Positions 17,712-27,001 of a DNA stretch of 64,000 bases are shown one piece after another. The translations under genes were made by a program, and so were the position numbers. This DNA is from an uncultured Pelagibacteraceae bacterium (GTDB lineage Bacteria > Pseudomonadota > Alphaproteobacteria > Pelagibacterales > Pelagibacteraceae): positions 1 through 64,000 of the forward strand of contig CACKOU010000004.1 of NCBI GenBank assembly GCA_902601895.1. Reading direction: 5' to 3'. How positions within the stretch are numbered: position 1 is the first letter of the stretch; each line of letters starts with the position of its first letter. The notes below the pieces were generated by a model. That model was not told where the DNA came from and made no database searches. It was given only the letters and a program-made list of their open reading frames with translations.

Positions 17712-18909
17712 TTGGCTTCTCTTTTATAGGTAAATGTATCAAACCAGCAAAAATAGATAATGCGATAGATATGTACCAAGCATAATCAAAATTGCCGTTA
17801 AGTTCGTAGAAAACTCCACTCAAATAAGCTCCTAAAAAAGATCCGATTTGATGACTTACAAAAACAATTCCATATAATAATCCTATATACTTAGTTCCAA
17901 ATACCTTGCCTATTATTCCATTTGTTGGTGGAACTGTTGATAGCCATAACATCCCAAAAGTAATTCCAAAGATTACTGAATTAAAAACACTTGGTGGTAG
18001 AAATATGAAATAAATAATTGATACTCCTCTTAGTAAGTAAATTGCACTTAATAGAATTTTTTGACTATATCTAGTTGCAAGATATCCACTTGTAATTGTT
18101 CCAACCATATTAAACAGACCGATTAAAGCCAAAACCATTGCTGCAGACCAATCTGGCAATCCTTTATCAATCATGTACGTCGGTATATGAGTTGCAACTA
18201 AAGCAATATGCCAACCACATACAAAGAAACCTAATGTAAGATAGATATAACTTTTATTTGAAAAAGCCTCTTTTAAAGCTTCTCTAGCTGTTTGATTGTT
18301 ATTTTGATTTGTACCAACAGGTATTTTTGGTGTTGAAACAAATAATGCTACAATTAATCCTAAACCTAAAAAGAAACAGAAAAATAACATTGTATTTTCC
18401 CATCCATGTTCAACAAGTGAGTATCTAGTGATTAGCGGTGATATAAAATATCCAAAAGATCCTGCTGAAGTTACTATGCCTGTTGCTATTGTTCTGCTTG
18501 ATACCGGAAAATGTTTTGCAACAACTGAAACAGGTATACTGATAGCTGTGGATCCCAGTCCAACACCAACTAATATTCCAATTGTTATAGTAAAATAATA
18601 ACCAGTATTAAAACCTGAATAAAATAATAAAATTGCTAATAAATAAAAAACAAATCCAATAAAAATTGCAATATTGCCACCATACTTGTCCGTAATAATT
18701 CCAAACATAGGACTGAAAACACCCCACAATAAGAGCTGTAATCCCATAGTAAAACCGAATTGTGTTATGGTGATATCTAAATCAGTTGCAAAATCAAAAT
18801 AAAACATTCCAAAAGTTTGTCTTATTCCTAGTGCAATAATAACAACAACAGATGCAGCTATTACAGTAACTAACGCTTTCTTTGTAGGAAAAAATTTGGT
18901 TTCATTCAT
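17689..18909 (-). CDS. Major facilitator superfamily transporter
   Basis: A 406-aa protein with about 12 membrane segments. The cytoplasmic loop between helices 2 and 3 reads FGIITDKYGGN, a variant of the MFS GxxxDRxG motif. The sequence resembles the OxlT/monocarboxylate branch (GIRQTFGMFYFDFATDL). It lies between the cystathionine lyase and pabB, overlapping both, so it is in the same operon, but neither neighbour indicates its substrate. Confidence 0.85.
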   Translation of the reverse strand: MNETKFFPTKKALVTVIAASVVVIIALGIRQTFGMFYFDFATDLDITITQFGFTMGLQLLLWGVFSPMFGIITDKYGGNIAIFIGFVFYLLAILLFYSGFNTGYYFTITIGILVGVGLGSTAISIPVSVVAKHFPVSSRTIATGIVTSAGSFGYFISPLITRYSLVEHGWENTMLFFCFFLGLGLIVALFVSTPKIPVGTNQNNNQTAREALKEAFSNKSYIYLTLGFFVCGWHIALVATHIPTYMIDKGLPDWSAAMVLALIGLFNMVGTITSGYLATRYSQKILLSAIYLLRGVSIIYFIFLPPSVFNSVIFGITFGMLWLSTVPPTNGIIGKVFGTKYIGLLYGIVFVSHQIGSFLGAYLSGVFYELNGNFDYAWYISIALSIFAGLIHLPIKEKPIERPQIA

Positions 18910-20084
18910 CTTATAGATTTAATAGCCTGTTTAATGTCAGCAATCAAATCATTTGGATCTTCTAAACCAATATGTAATCTTATAATATGTTCGTTATTAC
19001 TCAGCTTTGTGTAGCTCCTGTTGCCCAGTGCCAATTTGTCTTGATATAAGGCAAGACTTTCAAATCCTCCCCAGCTGTAACCATGGGCAAATAATTTTAG
19101 TTTATTCAAAAATTTAATTACAGAGTTTTTATTTTTAGAAATAATTTTTACACCCATTAATCCAGATGATCCTGAGTAATACTTTTTCCACATTTTATAT
19201 TGTTTAATATTTTTTTTAATTGGGTAAAAAACCTCTTTAACTTTTTTTTGTTTACTCAAAAAATTAGCTACCTTGATTGTATTTTCTTGATGTTTGTCTA
19301 ACCTAATATCCAATGTTCTTAGTCCTCTCATAATTAAATAGGCATCGTCAGGACTTAGTCTTAGACCAACTGCTTTTTGACTTAATTCCACTTGCTTAAA
19401 AAGTCTTTTTTTTATAGCTAAACTACCACCCATAACATCTGAATGACCAGAATAATATTTTGTCGCTGAAACTATAGACATATCAAAACCTAAGTCTAAA
19501 GGCTTGATTAAATAAGGTGTTCCCCAAGTGTTATCAATAGCTGTATAAATATTCTTATTCTTAGCAAAAGATAATATTTTTTTTAAATCTTGAAATTCAA
19601 ATGTGTTACTTCCTGGGTTTTCAACAAAAATAAGTTTAGTCTTATTTGTAATTTTCTTTTTTAAGTCATCTAAGTTTTTTGGATCATAAAATACAGCTTT
19701 AATATTGAATTTTTTTAAATAGTCTTCGGTTAAAAATCTTGTGGGAGAGTAGACTGAATCAGTAATAATGATTTCATCACCAGGTCTTACAACACTAATC
19801 ACTCCAAGAAAAACTGCACCAAATCCTGTTGGAGTTAAATACACTTGATAAGCATTTTCAATTTTTCTTAATAGTTCTTGTAGTGAAAAAGTTGTCGATG
19901 TTCCTTTTCGACCATAATCAAAATTTTTGCTTAAAGGATTTTTTTTATAATTACTTTGTGTTTTCTTTATATCTTGAAGAGTTTTAAATATTATCGTTGA
20001 AGCTCTTACTACTGGCGGATTAACTGACTGATTTTGATAATCTTTTCCTACTTGTTTTAAAAAAGTTTTAACTGAATTAACCAT
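18906..20084 (-). CDS. metC: Cystathionine beta-lyase-type PLP enzyme
   Basis: A 392-aa Cys/Met metabolism enzyme of the gamma family. The PLP lysine is K209 in SATKYYSGHSD, D184 in IDNTWGTPY contacts the pyridine nitrogen, and the N-terminal DYGRKGTST and C-terminal SWGGFESLAL are typical. The DYGRxGT pattern with SWGGFESL matches alphaproteobacterial MetC, which cleaves cystathionine to homocysteine. Cystathionine gamma-synthase or another sulfur lyase cannot be excluded. It is the first gene of the overlapping operon running to the HIT gene. Confidence 0.8.
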   Translation of the reverse strand: MVNSVKTFLKQVGKDYQNQSVNPPVVRASTIIFKTLQDIKKTQSNYKKNPLSKNFDYGRKGTSTTFSLQELLRKIENAYQVYLTPTGFGAVFLGVISVVRPGDEIIITDSVYSPTRFLTEDYLKKFNIKAVFYDPKNLDDLKKKITNKTKLIFVENPGSNTFEFQDLKKILSFAKNKNIYTAIDNTWGTPYLIKPLDLGFDMSIVSATKYYSGHSDVMGGSLAIKKRLFKQVELSQKAVGLRLSPDDAYLIMRGLRTLDIRLDKHQENTIKVANFLSKQKKVKEVFYPIKKNIKQYKMWKKYYSGSSGLMGVKIISKNKNSVIKFLNKLKLFAHGYSWGGFESLALYQDKLALGNRSYTKLSNNEHIIRLHIGLEDPNDLIADIKQAIKSIR

Positions 20085-20159
20085 AAAAAAATTGATTAGT
20101 TATATTGACAATGCTATATCCCTCAAATAAGTCAATAAAATTGTAAAACTAAGGAGATT

Positions 20160-20243
20160 ATGGGATACCCTAAAAAGCATAGAGGCCGAAGAAAAATGGG
20201 CTCTAAAAAAAGAAGAGCAAGAAAGAAAAATAAGAAAAAATAG
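20160..20243 (+). CDS. 27-aa highly basic peptide, possible ribosome-associated protein
   Basis: A short ORF preceded by AGGAG three bases from the ATG. Of 27 residues, 19 are Lys, Arg or His; it starts MGYPKKHRGRRKMGS and ends KKNKKK. Composition and length recall tiny ribosomal proteins such as Thx, or the basic segment of bS22/mS38-like proteins (compare KRRKRMAKKKHRK). Homology is not proven. The clean Shine-Dalgarno and isolated position between metC and a membrane protein argue for a real gene. Confidence 0.6.
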   Translation: MGYPKKHRGRRKMGSKKRRARKKNKKK

Positions 20244-20257
20244 ATAAAATAAATTAA

Positions 20258-20896
20258 ATGCTTAATTACATCAAAGCATTTGCCATAGGCTGTTTTATAA
20301 TACCCATATTAACAGTTACAGTTTCTTACTTAATATCCATACATTTTGATTTAGTTCCAAAATGTATTCCTTTCTTTGAGGGCTGTACATCTATTTCGAG
20401 AACAGGAAGGTATGAACCTGTAAAATATTATTTTAAGTTTTTTATGTTTGTATACGTTTTATTTTTGTTTTTTTATTGGAATTGTTTAATTAGTTACATA
20501 CAAAACGAGAATAAAATACTTTTATATACTTTATCATTTTTTAGCTTAATTTTTTTAATTTTATATTTAACTTTTCTTGGAGAAGGAAAGGCATATGAGT
20601 TTTTTAGAAGAATTGGTATATATATTTATATTTTATTTATAATTTTTACTCAATATTTTGTATCGAGGAGAATTATTAAGAATAAAGATTTTTTAAAAGA
20701 TAAGTTTAATTTTAAATTTGTTAAATTAAAAAATTTACTTAGTCTATTTTTAATAATAGTTGGTATTTTGCTGCTGCCAGTTTTGATTATAAAAATCGAA
20801 GAATATCCGAATATTAAAAATATAATATCTTGGAACTATTTTGTTTTAGTTCAGTTATATTTTCTAATATCATATTTTTCTTTAAAAGTTAGGTAA
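20258..20896 (+). CDS. Polytopic membrane protein, unknown function
   Basis: A 212-aa protein with six likely membrane helices and an extracytoplasmic loop after helix 1 ([21 protein letters not shown]) carrying two cysteines. The ISxTGRYEP segment is reminiscent of Frag1/DRAM/Sfk1-type or DUF998 proteins, but the match is weak. It starts 14 bp after the 27-aa basic peptide and ends with an 8-nt convergent overlap with mnmA. No function can be assigned. Confidence 0.6.
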   Translation: MLNYIKAFAIGCFIIPILTVTVSYLISIHFDLVPKCIPFFEGCTSISRTGRYEPVKYYFKFFMFVYVLFLFFYWNCLISYIQNENKILLYTLSFFSLIFLILYLTFLGEGKAYEFFRRIGIYIYILFIIFTQYFVSRRIIKNKDFLKDKFNFKFVKLKNLLSLFLIIVGILLLPVLIIKIEEYPNIKNIISWNYFVLVQLYFLISYFSLKVR

Positions 20897-22004
20897 TCCA
20901 ACCTCCACCAAGAACTTTGTGGCCATATTGATCTTCTTTATAAAAAACACATGCTTGTCCAGGTGAAATACCATTTTCTGATTTATCTAATTTTACCTCT
21001 GCTTTATCATCATTTAAAATATTTACATTAGCACTTAATAGTTTGCCTGTAGATCTTACTTTGACAAGAATATTTTGACCTAATTCATTCTTTTCAGATA
21101 GTAGATTTATATTTTTTAAATTAATTTTCTTTTTCCCAAGATGCTCTCTTCCGCCAACAATTATCTCATTATTTTCAGCATCAATTTTAATTACATATAA
21201 TGCCTCTTTATTAGCTACTTTTATTCCTTTTCTTTGTCCAATAGTAAAATTGATAATTCCATCATGCACACCAATTACATCACCATTTAAATTTTTAATG
21301 TTACCTTTTTTTAATGAGTCTGGTTTAAATTTTTTTATTACTGAGGAATAGTCGCCGTTAGGAACAAAACATATATCTTGACTATCTGGTTTATCAGCAA
21401 CATTTAAATTTAGTTTTTTGGCGATATCTCTAGTTTCTTTTTTTAACATTCCACCTAATGGAAATCTTAAATAATTTAATTGTTCTCTTGTAGTGTTGAA
21501 TAGAAAATAACTTTGGTCTCTATTCTCATCAACAGCTCTATACATATTATTTTTTTCATTAATTGTTATATTTTTTACATAATGACCTGTGATCAAAGCA
21601 TCAGCGTTTAAATCTTTAGCAACTTCATACAAATCTTTAAATTTGACAGTTTGATTACACTGTACGCATGGTATTGGAGTTTCTCCTTTTAAGTAACTTT
21701 CTACAAAATTATCAATAACTCCTTGCTTAAATTTATCTTGGTAATAAAGAATTTTATGATCAATATCTAATTTATGAGCAACTCTTTTTGCATCTATAAC
21801 GTCTTGTCCTGAGCAGCATACTTTTGATTTAACAACTTCTTTACTATCGTTGTATAGTTTTAATGTTATACCGGTAACATTATATCCTTGCATTTTCATC
21901 AAACCAGCAACTGTAGATGAGTCTACGCCACCAGACATAGCTACAATTACTTTTGTATCAGACGGTTTCTTATCTAATCCAATTGAGTTTAACTGTAAAT
22001 TCAT
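20889..22004 (-). CDS. mnmA: tRNA-specific 2-thiouridylase
   Basis: A 371-aa enzyme that adds the 2-thio group to wobble U34 of tRNA-Lys, Glu and Gln. The PP-loop is SGGVDSS at residues 24-30. The catalytic cysteines lie in [11 protein letters not shown] and QDICFVPNG, and the C-terminal beta-barrel ends with SPGQACVFY, a family hallmark. Sulfur arrives from a cysteine desulfurase relay not encoded here. It is divergent from the DUF3553 gene. Confidence 0.95.
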   Translation of the reverse strand: MNLQLNSIGLDKKPSDTKVIVAMSGGVDSSTVAGLMKMQGYNVTGITLKLYNDSKEVVKSKVCCSGQDVIDAKRVAHKLDIDHKILYYQDKFKQGVIDNFVESYLKGETPIPCVQCNQTVKFKDLYEVAKDLNADALITGHYVKNITINEKNNMYRAVDENRDQSYFLFNTTREQLNYLRFPLGGMLKKETRDIAKKLNLNVADKPDSQDICFVPNGDYSSVIKKFKPDSLKKGNIKNLNGDVIGVHDGIINFTIGQRKGIKVANKEALYVIKIDAENNEIIVGGREHLGKKKINLKNINLLSEKNELGQNILVKVRSTGKLLSANVNILNDDKAEVKLDKSENGISPGQACVFYKEDQYGHKVLGGGWIT

Positions 22005-22045
22005 GTGGTGGTATTTATACTCATTTCTATTATAAGTAAAATCAA

Positions 22046-22213
22046 ATGATTTTAGATTTTGAACCAGGTGATAAAGTTATAAATCCTAATAATAAAGATT
22101 GGGGAATAGGACAAGTACAGTCAATTATTAAAGAAAAAGTTACTGTGAATTTCGAAAATGTGGGAAAAAAAGTTATCAATGCTAAAAATATCGAATTAGA
22201 AAAATTAGAATAA
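22046..22213 (+). CDS. DUF3553-family small protein
   Basis: A 55-aa protein: [20 protein letters not shown] followed by [14 protein letters not shown], matching the conserved alphaproteobacterial DUF3553 pattern (PG..V.P...WG.GQVQS..TVNFE..GKK.I). It probably folds as a small beta-barrel like the Tudor/CarD-type domains of larger helicases, but its role is unknown. The stop is followed directly by the cysQ-like ATG (TAAATG), so the two are cotranslated. Confidence 0.8.
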   Translation: MILDFEPGDKVINPNNKDWGIGQVQSIIKEKVTVNFENVGKKVINAKNIELEKLE

Positions 22214-22984
22214 ATGAAACAAATCGAAATAAAGGTAGCTATTGAAAATCTGATTGACACTTTTTTATACGCAGGAAAAGTTTCAATAGAATTAAGAAAA
22301 AAAGGCTTAATAAAAGAAATTAAGGAAGATAACACACCTGTTAGCAATGGTGATCTTGAAGTTAATAGAATTTTAACTGAAAAAATAAATAACTTAACTC
22401 CTCAAATACCGATTGTATCAGAAGAAACTAGTCATAATAAATCCAAGAAAGATTTAAAAAATTTTTGGCTAATAGATCCAATTGATGGCACCTATGATTA
22501 CATTAATGATCTTGACGAATTTACTCTAAATGCTGGTTTAATAATTAATAATCGAGCAGTAGCAGGTATAATATATGCACCCGCTAAAAATAGATTATTT
22601 TATTCTTATGAGAAAGGTTGTTCATTTGAAATAATTAATAGTAAACATGTAAAATTAGACTGTTCAAAAATTTCAAATAATAAACTTAAATTTGTATCAT
22701 ATTCAAATAAACTAAAACCTGAAATTAACAAAATATATCAAACAATGAATGTTAGCGAATTTAAAAGGATGAAAAGTTCTTTAAAATTTTGTGTAATAGC
22801 TTCAAATGAATACGACGGCTATGTTGCAGAGCCTAGAGCATGTGAATGGGATATAGCAGCTGGGCATGCTATTCTTGAAAATGCAGGGGGTATAGTTACA
22901 GATTTTGAGGGAAATGAAATACTTTACGGAAAAGAAAATTTTAAAAATCCTAGTATAATTTTGAAAAGAAATAAAAATATATAA
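22214..22984 (+). CDS. Inositol monophosphatase-family phosphatase, CysQ-like
   Basis: A 256-aa metal-dependent phosphatase. Metal ligands are E70/E71 (VSEET), D88 and D91 in DPIDGTYDYIN, and D213 in CEWDIAAGHAILENAGG. Length and motif set fit CysQ, the 3'(2'),5'-bisphosphate nucleotidase that removes PAP from sulfate assimilation, but IMPase or a sugar phosphatase is possible. It lies between DUF3553 and a 49-aa membrane protein and overlaps the latter by one base. Confidence 0.85.
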   Translation: MKQIEIKVAIENLIDTFLYAGKVSIELRKKGLIKEIKEDNTPVSNGDLEVNRILTEKINNLTPQIPIVSEETSHNKSKKDLKNFWLIDPIDGTYDYINDLDEFTLNAGLIINNRAVAGIIYAPAKNRLFYSYEKGCSFEIINSKHVKLDCSKISNNKLKFVSYSNKLKPEINKIYQTMNVSEFKRMKSSLKFCVIASNEYDGYVAEPRACEWDIAAGHAILENAGGIVTDFEGNEILYGKENFKNPSIILKRNKNI

Positions 22985-23133
22985 TGAGTGAACAATTAAG
23001 AATAATATTAATTATAATAGTTTCTGTATCAATTTTTGGATTAATAGTATTTGTGATTGTAAAAAACTTTATCAAAAGCAAAATTCAGTATTATTTAGAA
23101 GAAAAGAATAAAAAGTCTAAAGAAGATTTATAA
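22984..23133 (+). CDS. 49-aa single-span membrane protein
   Basis: Starts at the overlapping TAATG with the CysQ-like gene. One N-terminal helix (ILIIIVSVSIFGLIVFVIV) is followed by a charged, probably coiled tail (KIQYYLEEKNKKSKEDL). Its last 17 bases overlap the end of recX on the other strand. The coupled start supports it as real; function unknown. Confidence 0.6.
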   Translation: MSEQLRIILIIIVSVSIFGLIVFVIVKNFIKSKIQYYLEEKNKKSKEDL

Positions 23134-23680
23134 TTTTCAAATATTCCTCTTTATCTAGTTCCATTACTCTTCTGGAAACTTCAAAATCAAATCCAGATCT
23201 TGCTAATATACCAATATCTTTTTTATAGAATAAAGGTCTATTATCTTCAGTTCTTGAAGGACCAATTCTTTTTTTTTTACAAACTTTTATGGCTGAAAAA
23301 AAATCTTGATCTTCATTATTTTCATTAATTTGCTCAATTGTATTTTTTATGTATTTTTCTCCAACTCCTTTGCTTATTAAGTAGTTTCTAATCTTATTTA
23401 TTGATGAACCTCTTTGGATTAAACTTTTTGCTTTTGTTTCTGAATAAAATTTATCATTTATAAATTTAGATTTTTCTAAATCTTCAGCTACAATCTCGAT
23501 TAGATCTGAAATATTGCTTCTTTTAACATTATCAACTTTAGATCTTAGATATTTCTTTAAAAGATATGTTTTTAGCTGTTGTTTTGATGGAGCAAATTTT
23601 TCTACATAATTAAGTGCAAAGTTGCGCATTTCATCAATTGTCGCTTCTAAGTTTTTTTTTTTATTTTTTATAGGAATCAT
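23117..23680 (-). CDS. recX: RecX-family regulator
   Basis: About 187 aa, all-helical, with the tandem three-helix repeats of RecX (LKTYLLKKYLRSK; FINDKFYSETKAKSLIQRG; IRNYLISKGVGEKYIKNTIE). RecX binds and modulates RecA filaments. The frame extends to 23719, but the ATG at 23680 (MIPIKNKKK) is preferred because the longer form would overlap the divergent ABA4-like gene. No recA is in the window. Confidence 0.8.
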   Translation of the reverse strand: MIPIKNKKKNLEATIDEMRNFALNYVEKFAPSKQQLKTYLLKKYLRSKVDNVKRSNISDLIEIVAEDLEKSKFINDKFYSETKAKSLIQRGSSINKIRNYLISKGVGEKYIKNTIEQINENNEDQDFFSAIKVCKKKRIGPSRTEDNRPLFYKKDIGILARSGFDFEVSRRVMELDKEEYLKIINLL

Positions 23681-23707
23681 TATTGCATTTAATATAATAT
23701 AACCCTG

Positions 23708-24181
23708 ATGATTGAACAAATATCTGCATTTTTTACAGTAGAAATGATCTATATGTGGTTGAATATAGGTGTAATACCTTTTTGGTTAATGCTTATTTTT
23801 TTTCCACAAACTAAAGTTTGTGGTTTATTAGTTACATCAATAATTCCAACATTTATTTTGGCAAGTGTTTATGTTTATCTATTATATATATTCTTTTTTG
23901 CCGGATATGATTTTGTTAAAAACTTTATTTTATATTTAAGTTTTTATGATCTAGCTGAGCTTTTTGAGAATAATGAGTTTTTAATTTTATTTTGGACGCA
24001 CTTCTTGGCTATAAATTTATTTTGTGGATCTTGGATTGTAAGAGATAGCCAGAGATTTTATATGTCAAAAATTCTAGTCTTTTTTCCATTAGTAATCACA
24101 TATTTTATTGGTCCTTTAGGATTATTTATATACTGGGTGATAAGAATTTTTTTCGCAAAGAGAATAAGTTTGTTTGATTAA
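23708..24181 (+). CDS. ABA4-like (DUF4281) membrane protein
   Basis: A 157-aa protein with four to five membrane helices. Family blocks: FWLMLIFFPQTK, FWTHFLAINLFCGSWIVRDS and FIGPLGLFIYWVIR, as in ABA4/DUF4281, which in plants is needed for neoxanthin synthesis. In bacteria the role is unsettled, and no carotenoid genes are nearby. Its start is 27 bp from the chosen recX start on the other strand. Confidence 0.8.
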   Translation: MIEQISAFFTVEMIYMWLNIGVIPFWLMLIFFPQTKVCGLLVTSIIPTFILASVYVYLLYIFFFAGYDFVKNFILYLSFYDLAELFENNEFLILFWTHFLAINLFCGSWIVRDSQRFYMSKILVFFPLVITYFIGPLGLFIYWVIRIFFAKRISLFD

Positions 24182-24184
24182 TTT

Positions 24185-24571
24185 TTATTTTTCTACTTTA
24201 AAGCCACTGCTCTTCATTTGAGAAAAGCCACCGTCTATATGTGAAATTTTTTCAAACCCCATATCTTTCAATGATTTTGTAGCTAGTGCAGATCTTAGTC
24301 CACCTGCACAAAATAAAACCATTTCTTTGTTCATATCTATCTTGCCTTCTTTAAAGTAAGGACTATCTGGATCCATCCAAAACTCTAACATTCCTCTAGG
24401 AATGTGATGAGAATTTTCTATTCTTCCCATTTTCTCAAGTTCTCGAATATCTCTTATATCAATTAAATTGCATTTATCACTGTTTACCATCTCTAATGCT
24501 TCTGCTGGGGAAAGTGTCTTGATTTCTGTCAAAGCTTCTGCGACCAATGTTTGTGCTGATTTAATGCTCAT
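24185..24571 (-). CDS. Rhodanese-like sulfurtransferase
   Basis: A 128-aa single rhodanese domain. The active-site cysteine is C88 in VLFCAGGLRSALATKSL, and NLIDIRDIRELEKMGRI and HIPRGMLEFW are the usual upstream blocks. It probably moves persulfide sulfur in the cytoplasm; no signal peptide. It converges on the ABA4-like gene with three bases between stops. Confidence 0.9.
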   Translation of the reverse strand: MSIKSAQTLVAEALTEIKTLSPAEALEMVNSDKCNLIDIRDIRELEKMGRIENSHHIPRGMLEFWMDPDSPYFKEGKIDMNKEMVLFCAGGLRSALATKSLKDMGFEKISHIDGGFSQMKSSGFKVEK

Positions 24572-24614
24572 AAAGGTTTAATACATCATTATAAATTTTA
24601 ATCTACGAAAAAAT

Positions 24615-25064
24615 ATGCCAAATAAAGCTCCTAATTTCAAAATCCCATCAACCAATTCAAAACTTTTAGAGCTAAAGAAAATCAAAAGTAAATATAAAGT
24701 TTTATATTTCTATCCAAAAGATAATACACCAGGCTGTACAGTTGAAACAAAAGACTTCAATTCTCTACTTTCACAATTTAAAAAATTAGACTGTGAAGTT
24801 ATTGGTATTTCTAAAGATAGTATGGAAAGTCATCAAAAATTTAGGGATAAATTTAAAATTAAGTTTGATTTGGTAGCAGACGTAAAAAAAGAAGCGATTA
24901 AAGCATACAAAGTTTGGGGTAAAAAAAAATTCATGGGTAGAGAATTTATGGGATTAATAAGAAGTACATTTTTATTAAAAGATGACAAAATTATTAAAGA
25001 GTGGCGTTCAGTAAAAGTTAAAGACCACGCAAAAGAAGTGTTAGAATTTTTAAAAACAGTTTAA
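24615..25064 (+). CDS. bcp: Bcp/PrxQ-type peroxiredoxin
   Basis: A 149-aa thioredoxin-fold peroxidase. The peroxidatic cysteine is C41 in YPKDNTPGCTVETKDF; the second cysteine found five residues later in E. coli Bcp is absent, so this is a 1-Cys-like form. A further cysteine occurs in KLDCEVIG. The gene ends just before a strong hairpin terminator shared with amtB. Confidence 0.9.
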   Translation: MPNKAPNFKIPSTNSKLLELKKIKSKYKVLYFYPKDNTPGCTVETKDFNSLLSQFKKLDCEVIGISKDSMESHQKFRDKFKIKFDLVADVKKEAIKAYKVWGKKKFMGREFMGLIRSTFLLKDDKIIKEWRSVKVKDHAKEVLEFLKTV

Positions 25065-25065
25065 T

Positions 25066-25095
25066 AAAAAAAGGCCCCATTTACGGGGCCTTTTT
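25066..25095. terminator. Bidirectional intrinsic terminator between bcp and amtB
   Basis: GGCCCC (25073-25078) pairs with GGGGCC (25085-25090) around a short loop, with A-rich sequence on the left and a T run on the right. It can end transcription of bcp rightward and of amtB leftward. Confidence 0.9.
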
Positions 25096-25122
25096 AGTTT
25101 AACTTAAGGGAGGGAGTTAAAT

Positions 25123-26424
25123 TTAGTCTCTTATAGCGTAAGCTATTACACCAGTTTCAGTTACGTCTGTACCTTTCAGTTCAGCCTCTTTACTTAATCT
25201 GATACCCATAGTGTTTTTCATAATTGCCCATACAATGTATGATACTACAAAAACAAATGCGTTGATCGAGATTACACCGATTAACTGTGCACTAAAGTTT
25301 GCATCAGAGTTTGTTAGTGGAACAGCTAACGTTCCCCAAACTCCAGCAAATAAGTGAGCTGGTATTGCACCAACAACATCGTCAATCTTAAATGAGAATA
25401 ATAGTTTTGTTCCAAACACTACTATTAATCCACCGATTGCACCGATGAATATTGCTGCTATAGGTGCTGGCGCTAATGGTTCAGCTGTTATTGCAACTAA
25501 TCCACCAATCGCACCGTTAAGCATTTGAACTACATCAGTTTTACCATACATTAATCTAGTAATTACTGCTGCTGCTAAAACACCACCACACGCTGCTAAG
25601 TTTGTATTAATAAATATGTTTGATACAGCCACTGCATCATCGAAAGTTCCCATAGCAAGCTGTGAACCACCGTTGAAACCGAACCAACCTAACCATAAAA
25701 TAAATACTCCAACTGTTACCAAAGGTATAGAAGAAGCTGCGAATGGTCTCATTGGCTTAGCTGCACCTGATTTATCAAATCTTCCTGTTCTTGCACCTAA
25801 CAACATAGCACCTGCTAAAGCTGCAGCTCCACCAGTTGAGTGTACAAGAGTTGAACCAGCAAAATCAGAGAAACCTAAAGCGGCTAACCAGCCACCACCC
25901 CACTGCCATCCCATGACAATTGGATAAATTATTCCTGATAAAATTGCTGCAAATAAGAAGAAAGGCCATAATTTAATTCTTTCTGCTAACGTACCAGATA
26001 CAATTGATACAGTTGTTGCACAGAATACCATTTGGAAATACCAATCCGAACCATCTGCATATCCTGTATCAACTTTACTTGCATCAGACCACGGAGTGAA
26101 TGTTCCTATATAGCCACCTTCTGGAATTCCATATGCTAGATTATATCCAACCATCCAGAACATAATTCCAGCGATAGAAAATAATCCAATATTTTTTGCA
26201 CAAATTACAGATACACTTTTAGAAGTTACCATTCCAGATTCTAACATTGCGAATCCGCAAGCCATAAACATGACAAGAAAACCACAAACTAAAAATAGAA
26301 ATGTATTAAAAATAAATCCAACTTCTGCAGAGACTGTAGATTCGGCATAACCTACACTTGTCATATTTAGTAAGAAAAACAAACTTACTAAAGGACCGAC
26401 AAGTTTTTTTAAATGTTTAGTCAT
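25123..26424 (-). CDS. amtB: Ammonium transporter
   Basis: A 433-aa Amt/Rh protein with a cleavable-looking N-terminus (ending VGYAES) and 11 helices. The pore histidines lie in LVHSTGGAAALAGA and PAHLFAGVWGTL, and AMLESGMV is in helix 1. It imports ammonium. A good Shine-Dalgarno (GGAGG) lies 7 bp before the ATG, and a long leader with an inverted repeat precedes it. No glnB/glnK is adjacent. Confidence 0.95.
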   Translation of the reverse strand: MTKHLKKLVGPLVSLFFLLNMTSVGYAESTVSAEVGFIFNTFLFLVCGFLVMFMACGFAMLESGMVTSKSVSVICAKNIGLFSIAGIMFWMVGYNLAYGIPEGGYIGTFTPWSDASKVDTGYADGSDWYFQMVFCATTVSIVSGTLAERIKLWPFFLFAAILSGIIYPIVMGWQWGGGWLAALGFSDFAGSTLVHSTGGAAALAGAMLLGARTGRFDKSGAAKPMRPFAASSIPLVTVGVFILWLGWFGFNGGSQLAMGTFDDAVAVSNIFINTNLAACGGVLAAAVITRLMYGKTDVVQMLNGAIGGLVAITAEPLAPAPIAAIFIGAIGGLIVVFGTKLLFSFKIDDVVGAIPAHLFAGVWGTLAVPLTNSDANFSAQLIGVISINAFVFVVSYIVWAIMKNTMGIRLSKEAELKGTDVTETGVIAYAIRD

Positions 26425-26500
26425 TTAACCTCCATTGTTAAAAAAAGGTTCTTATAATTTTAAAATAAATAAAAACTAATGATTGTTGTTAAAAATAGAT

Positions 26501-26515
26501 ATGCAGTTTTTGCAT
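26501..26515. promoter_or_regulatory. Inverted repeat upstream of amtB
   Basis: ATGCA and TGCAT separated by five bases, 77 bp before the amtB start. It might be an operator for nitrogen control, but I cannot assign it to a known regulator, and it could also be chance. Confidence 0.25.
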
Positions 26516-26520
26516 GTAGA

Positions 26521-26564
26521 AACAGCCTTTATTAAGAATTTTACCATTCCTAATAAAGGCTGTT
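26521..26564 (-). terminator. Long hairpin downstream of the HU gene
   Basis: A perfect 14-bp inverted repeat (AACAGCCTTTATTA and its complement) with a 16-nt loop, starting 9 bp after the HU stop codon. The T run after the stem is short, so it may be a weak terminator or an mRNA 3' stabiliser for this abundant protein's message. Confidence 0.55.
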
Positions 26565-26573
26565 AAATCAGAT

Positions 26574-26849
26574 TTACTTGTTAAATACTTCTTTAAGTGC
26601 TTTAGCAGGTAAAAACTTTACCTTTTGAGAAGCAGCGATTTGGATTTGCTCTCCAGTTCTTGGATTACGTCCAATTCGGGCTTTTCTTTTAGCGACTTTA
26701 TATGTACCAAAACCTGCAATCTTTACAGAATCGTCGTTTTTTAACGCATCTAGTATAGTATTCGTAATAGTATCAAAAGTACGCTCTGCATCAGCTTTAC
26801 TTTGATTTAACGAACCAGCTAGTTTTGCTACTAATTGTTTTTTGTTCAT
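26574..26849 (-). CDS. hupB: HU-family DNA-binding protein
   Basis: A 91-aa protein of standard HU length. It has the arm signature GRNPRTGEQIQIAASQKVKF with the intercalating proline, and the N-terminal helix MNKKQLVAKLAGSL. It bends DNA as a nucleoid dimer. A GGAG ribosome site precedes the ATG. IHF is less likely given the sequence and single copy here. Confidence 0.93.
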   Translation of the reverse strand: MNKKQLVAKLAGSLNQSKADAERTFDTITNTILDALKNDDSVKIAGFGTYKVAKRKARIGRNPRTGEQIQIAASQKVKFLPAKALKEVFNK

Positions 26850-27001
26850 TTTAGCTCCGGTTTTAAAGGTTTATGAAACTATACTTAACAAAATCATTGA
26901 TAATTCAAGCTTTTTTTTAGTATATATTTTTTTTTGAACAACAATATGTAGTGGTAAAAAAAGTCAATAAATACAATGTTTTTTTAGCTATTAAAAAAGC
27001 C

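Noticed and set aside
23681..23719. Longer recX start at 23719
   Set aside because: It overlaps the divergent ABA4-like gene and adds residues outside the RecX domain.
25616..25927. 103-aa plus-strand ORF
   Set aside because: Antisense shadow of amtB, with composition typical of a reversed hydrophobic gene.
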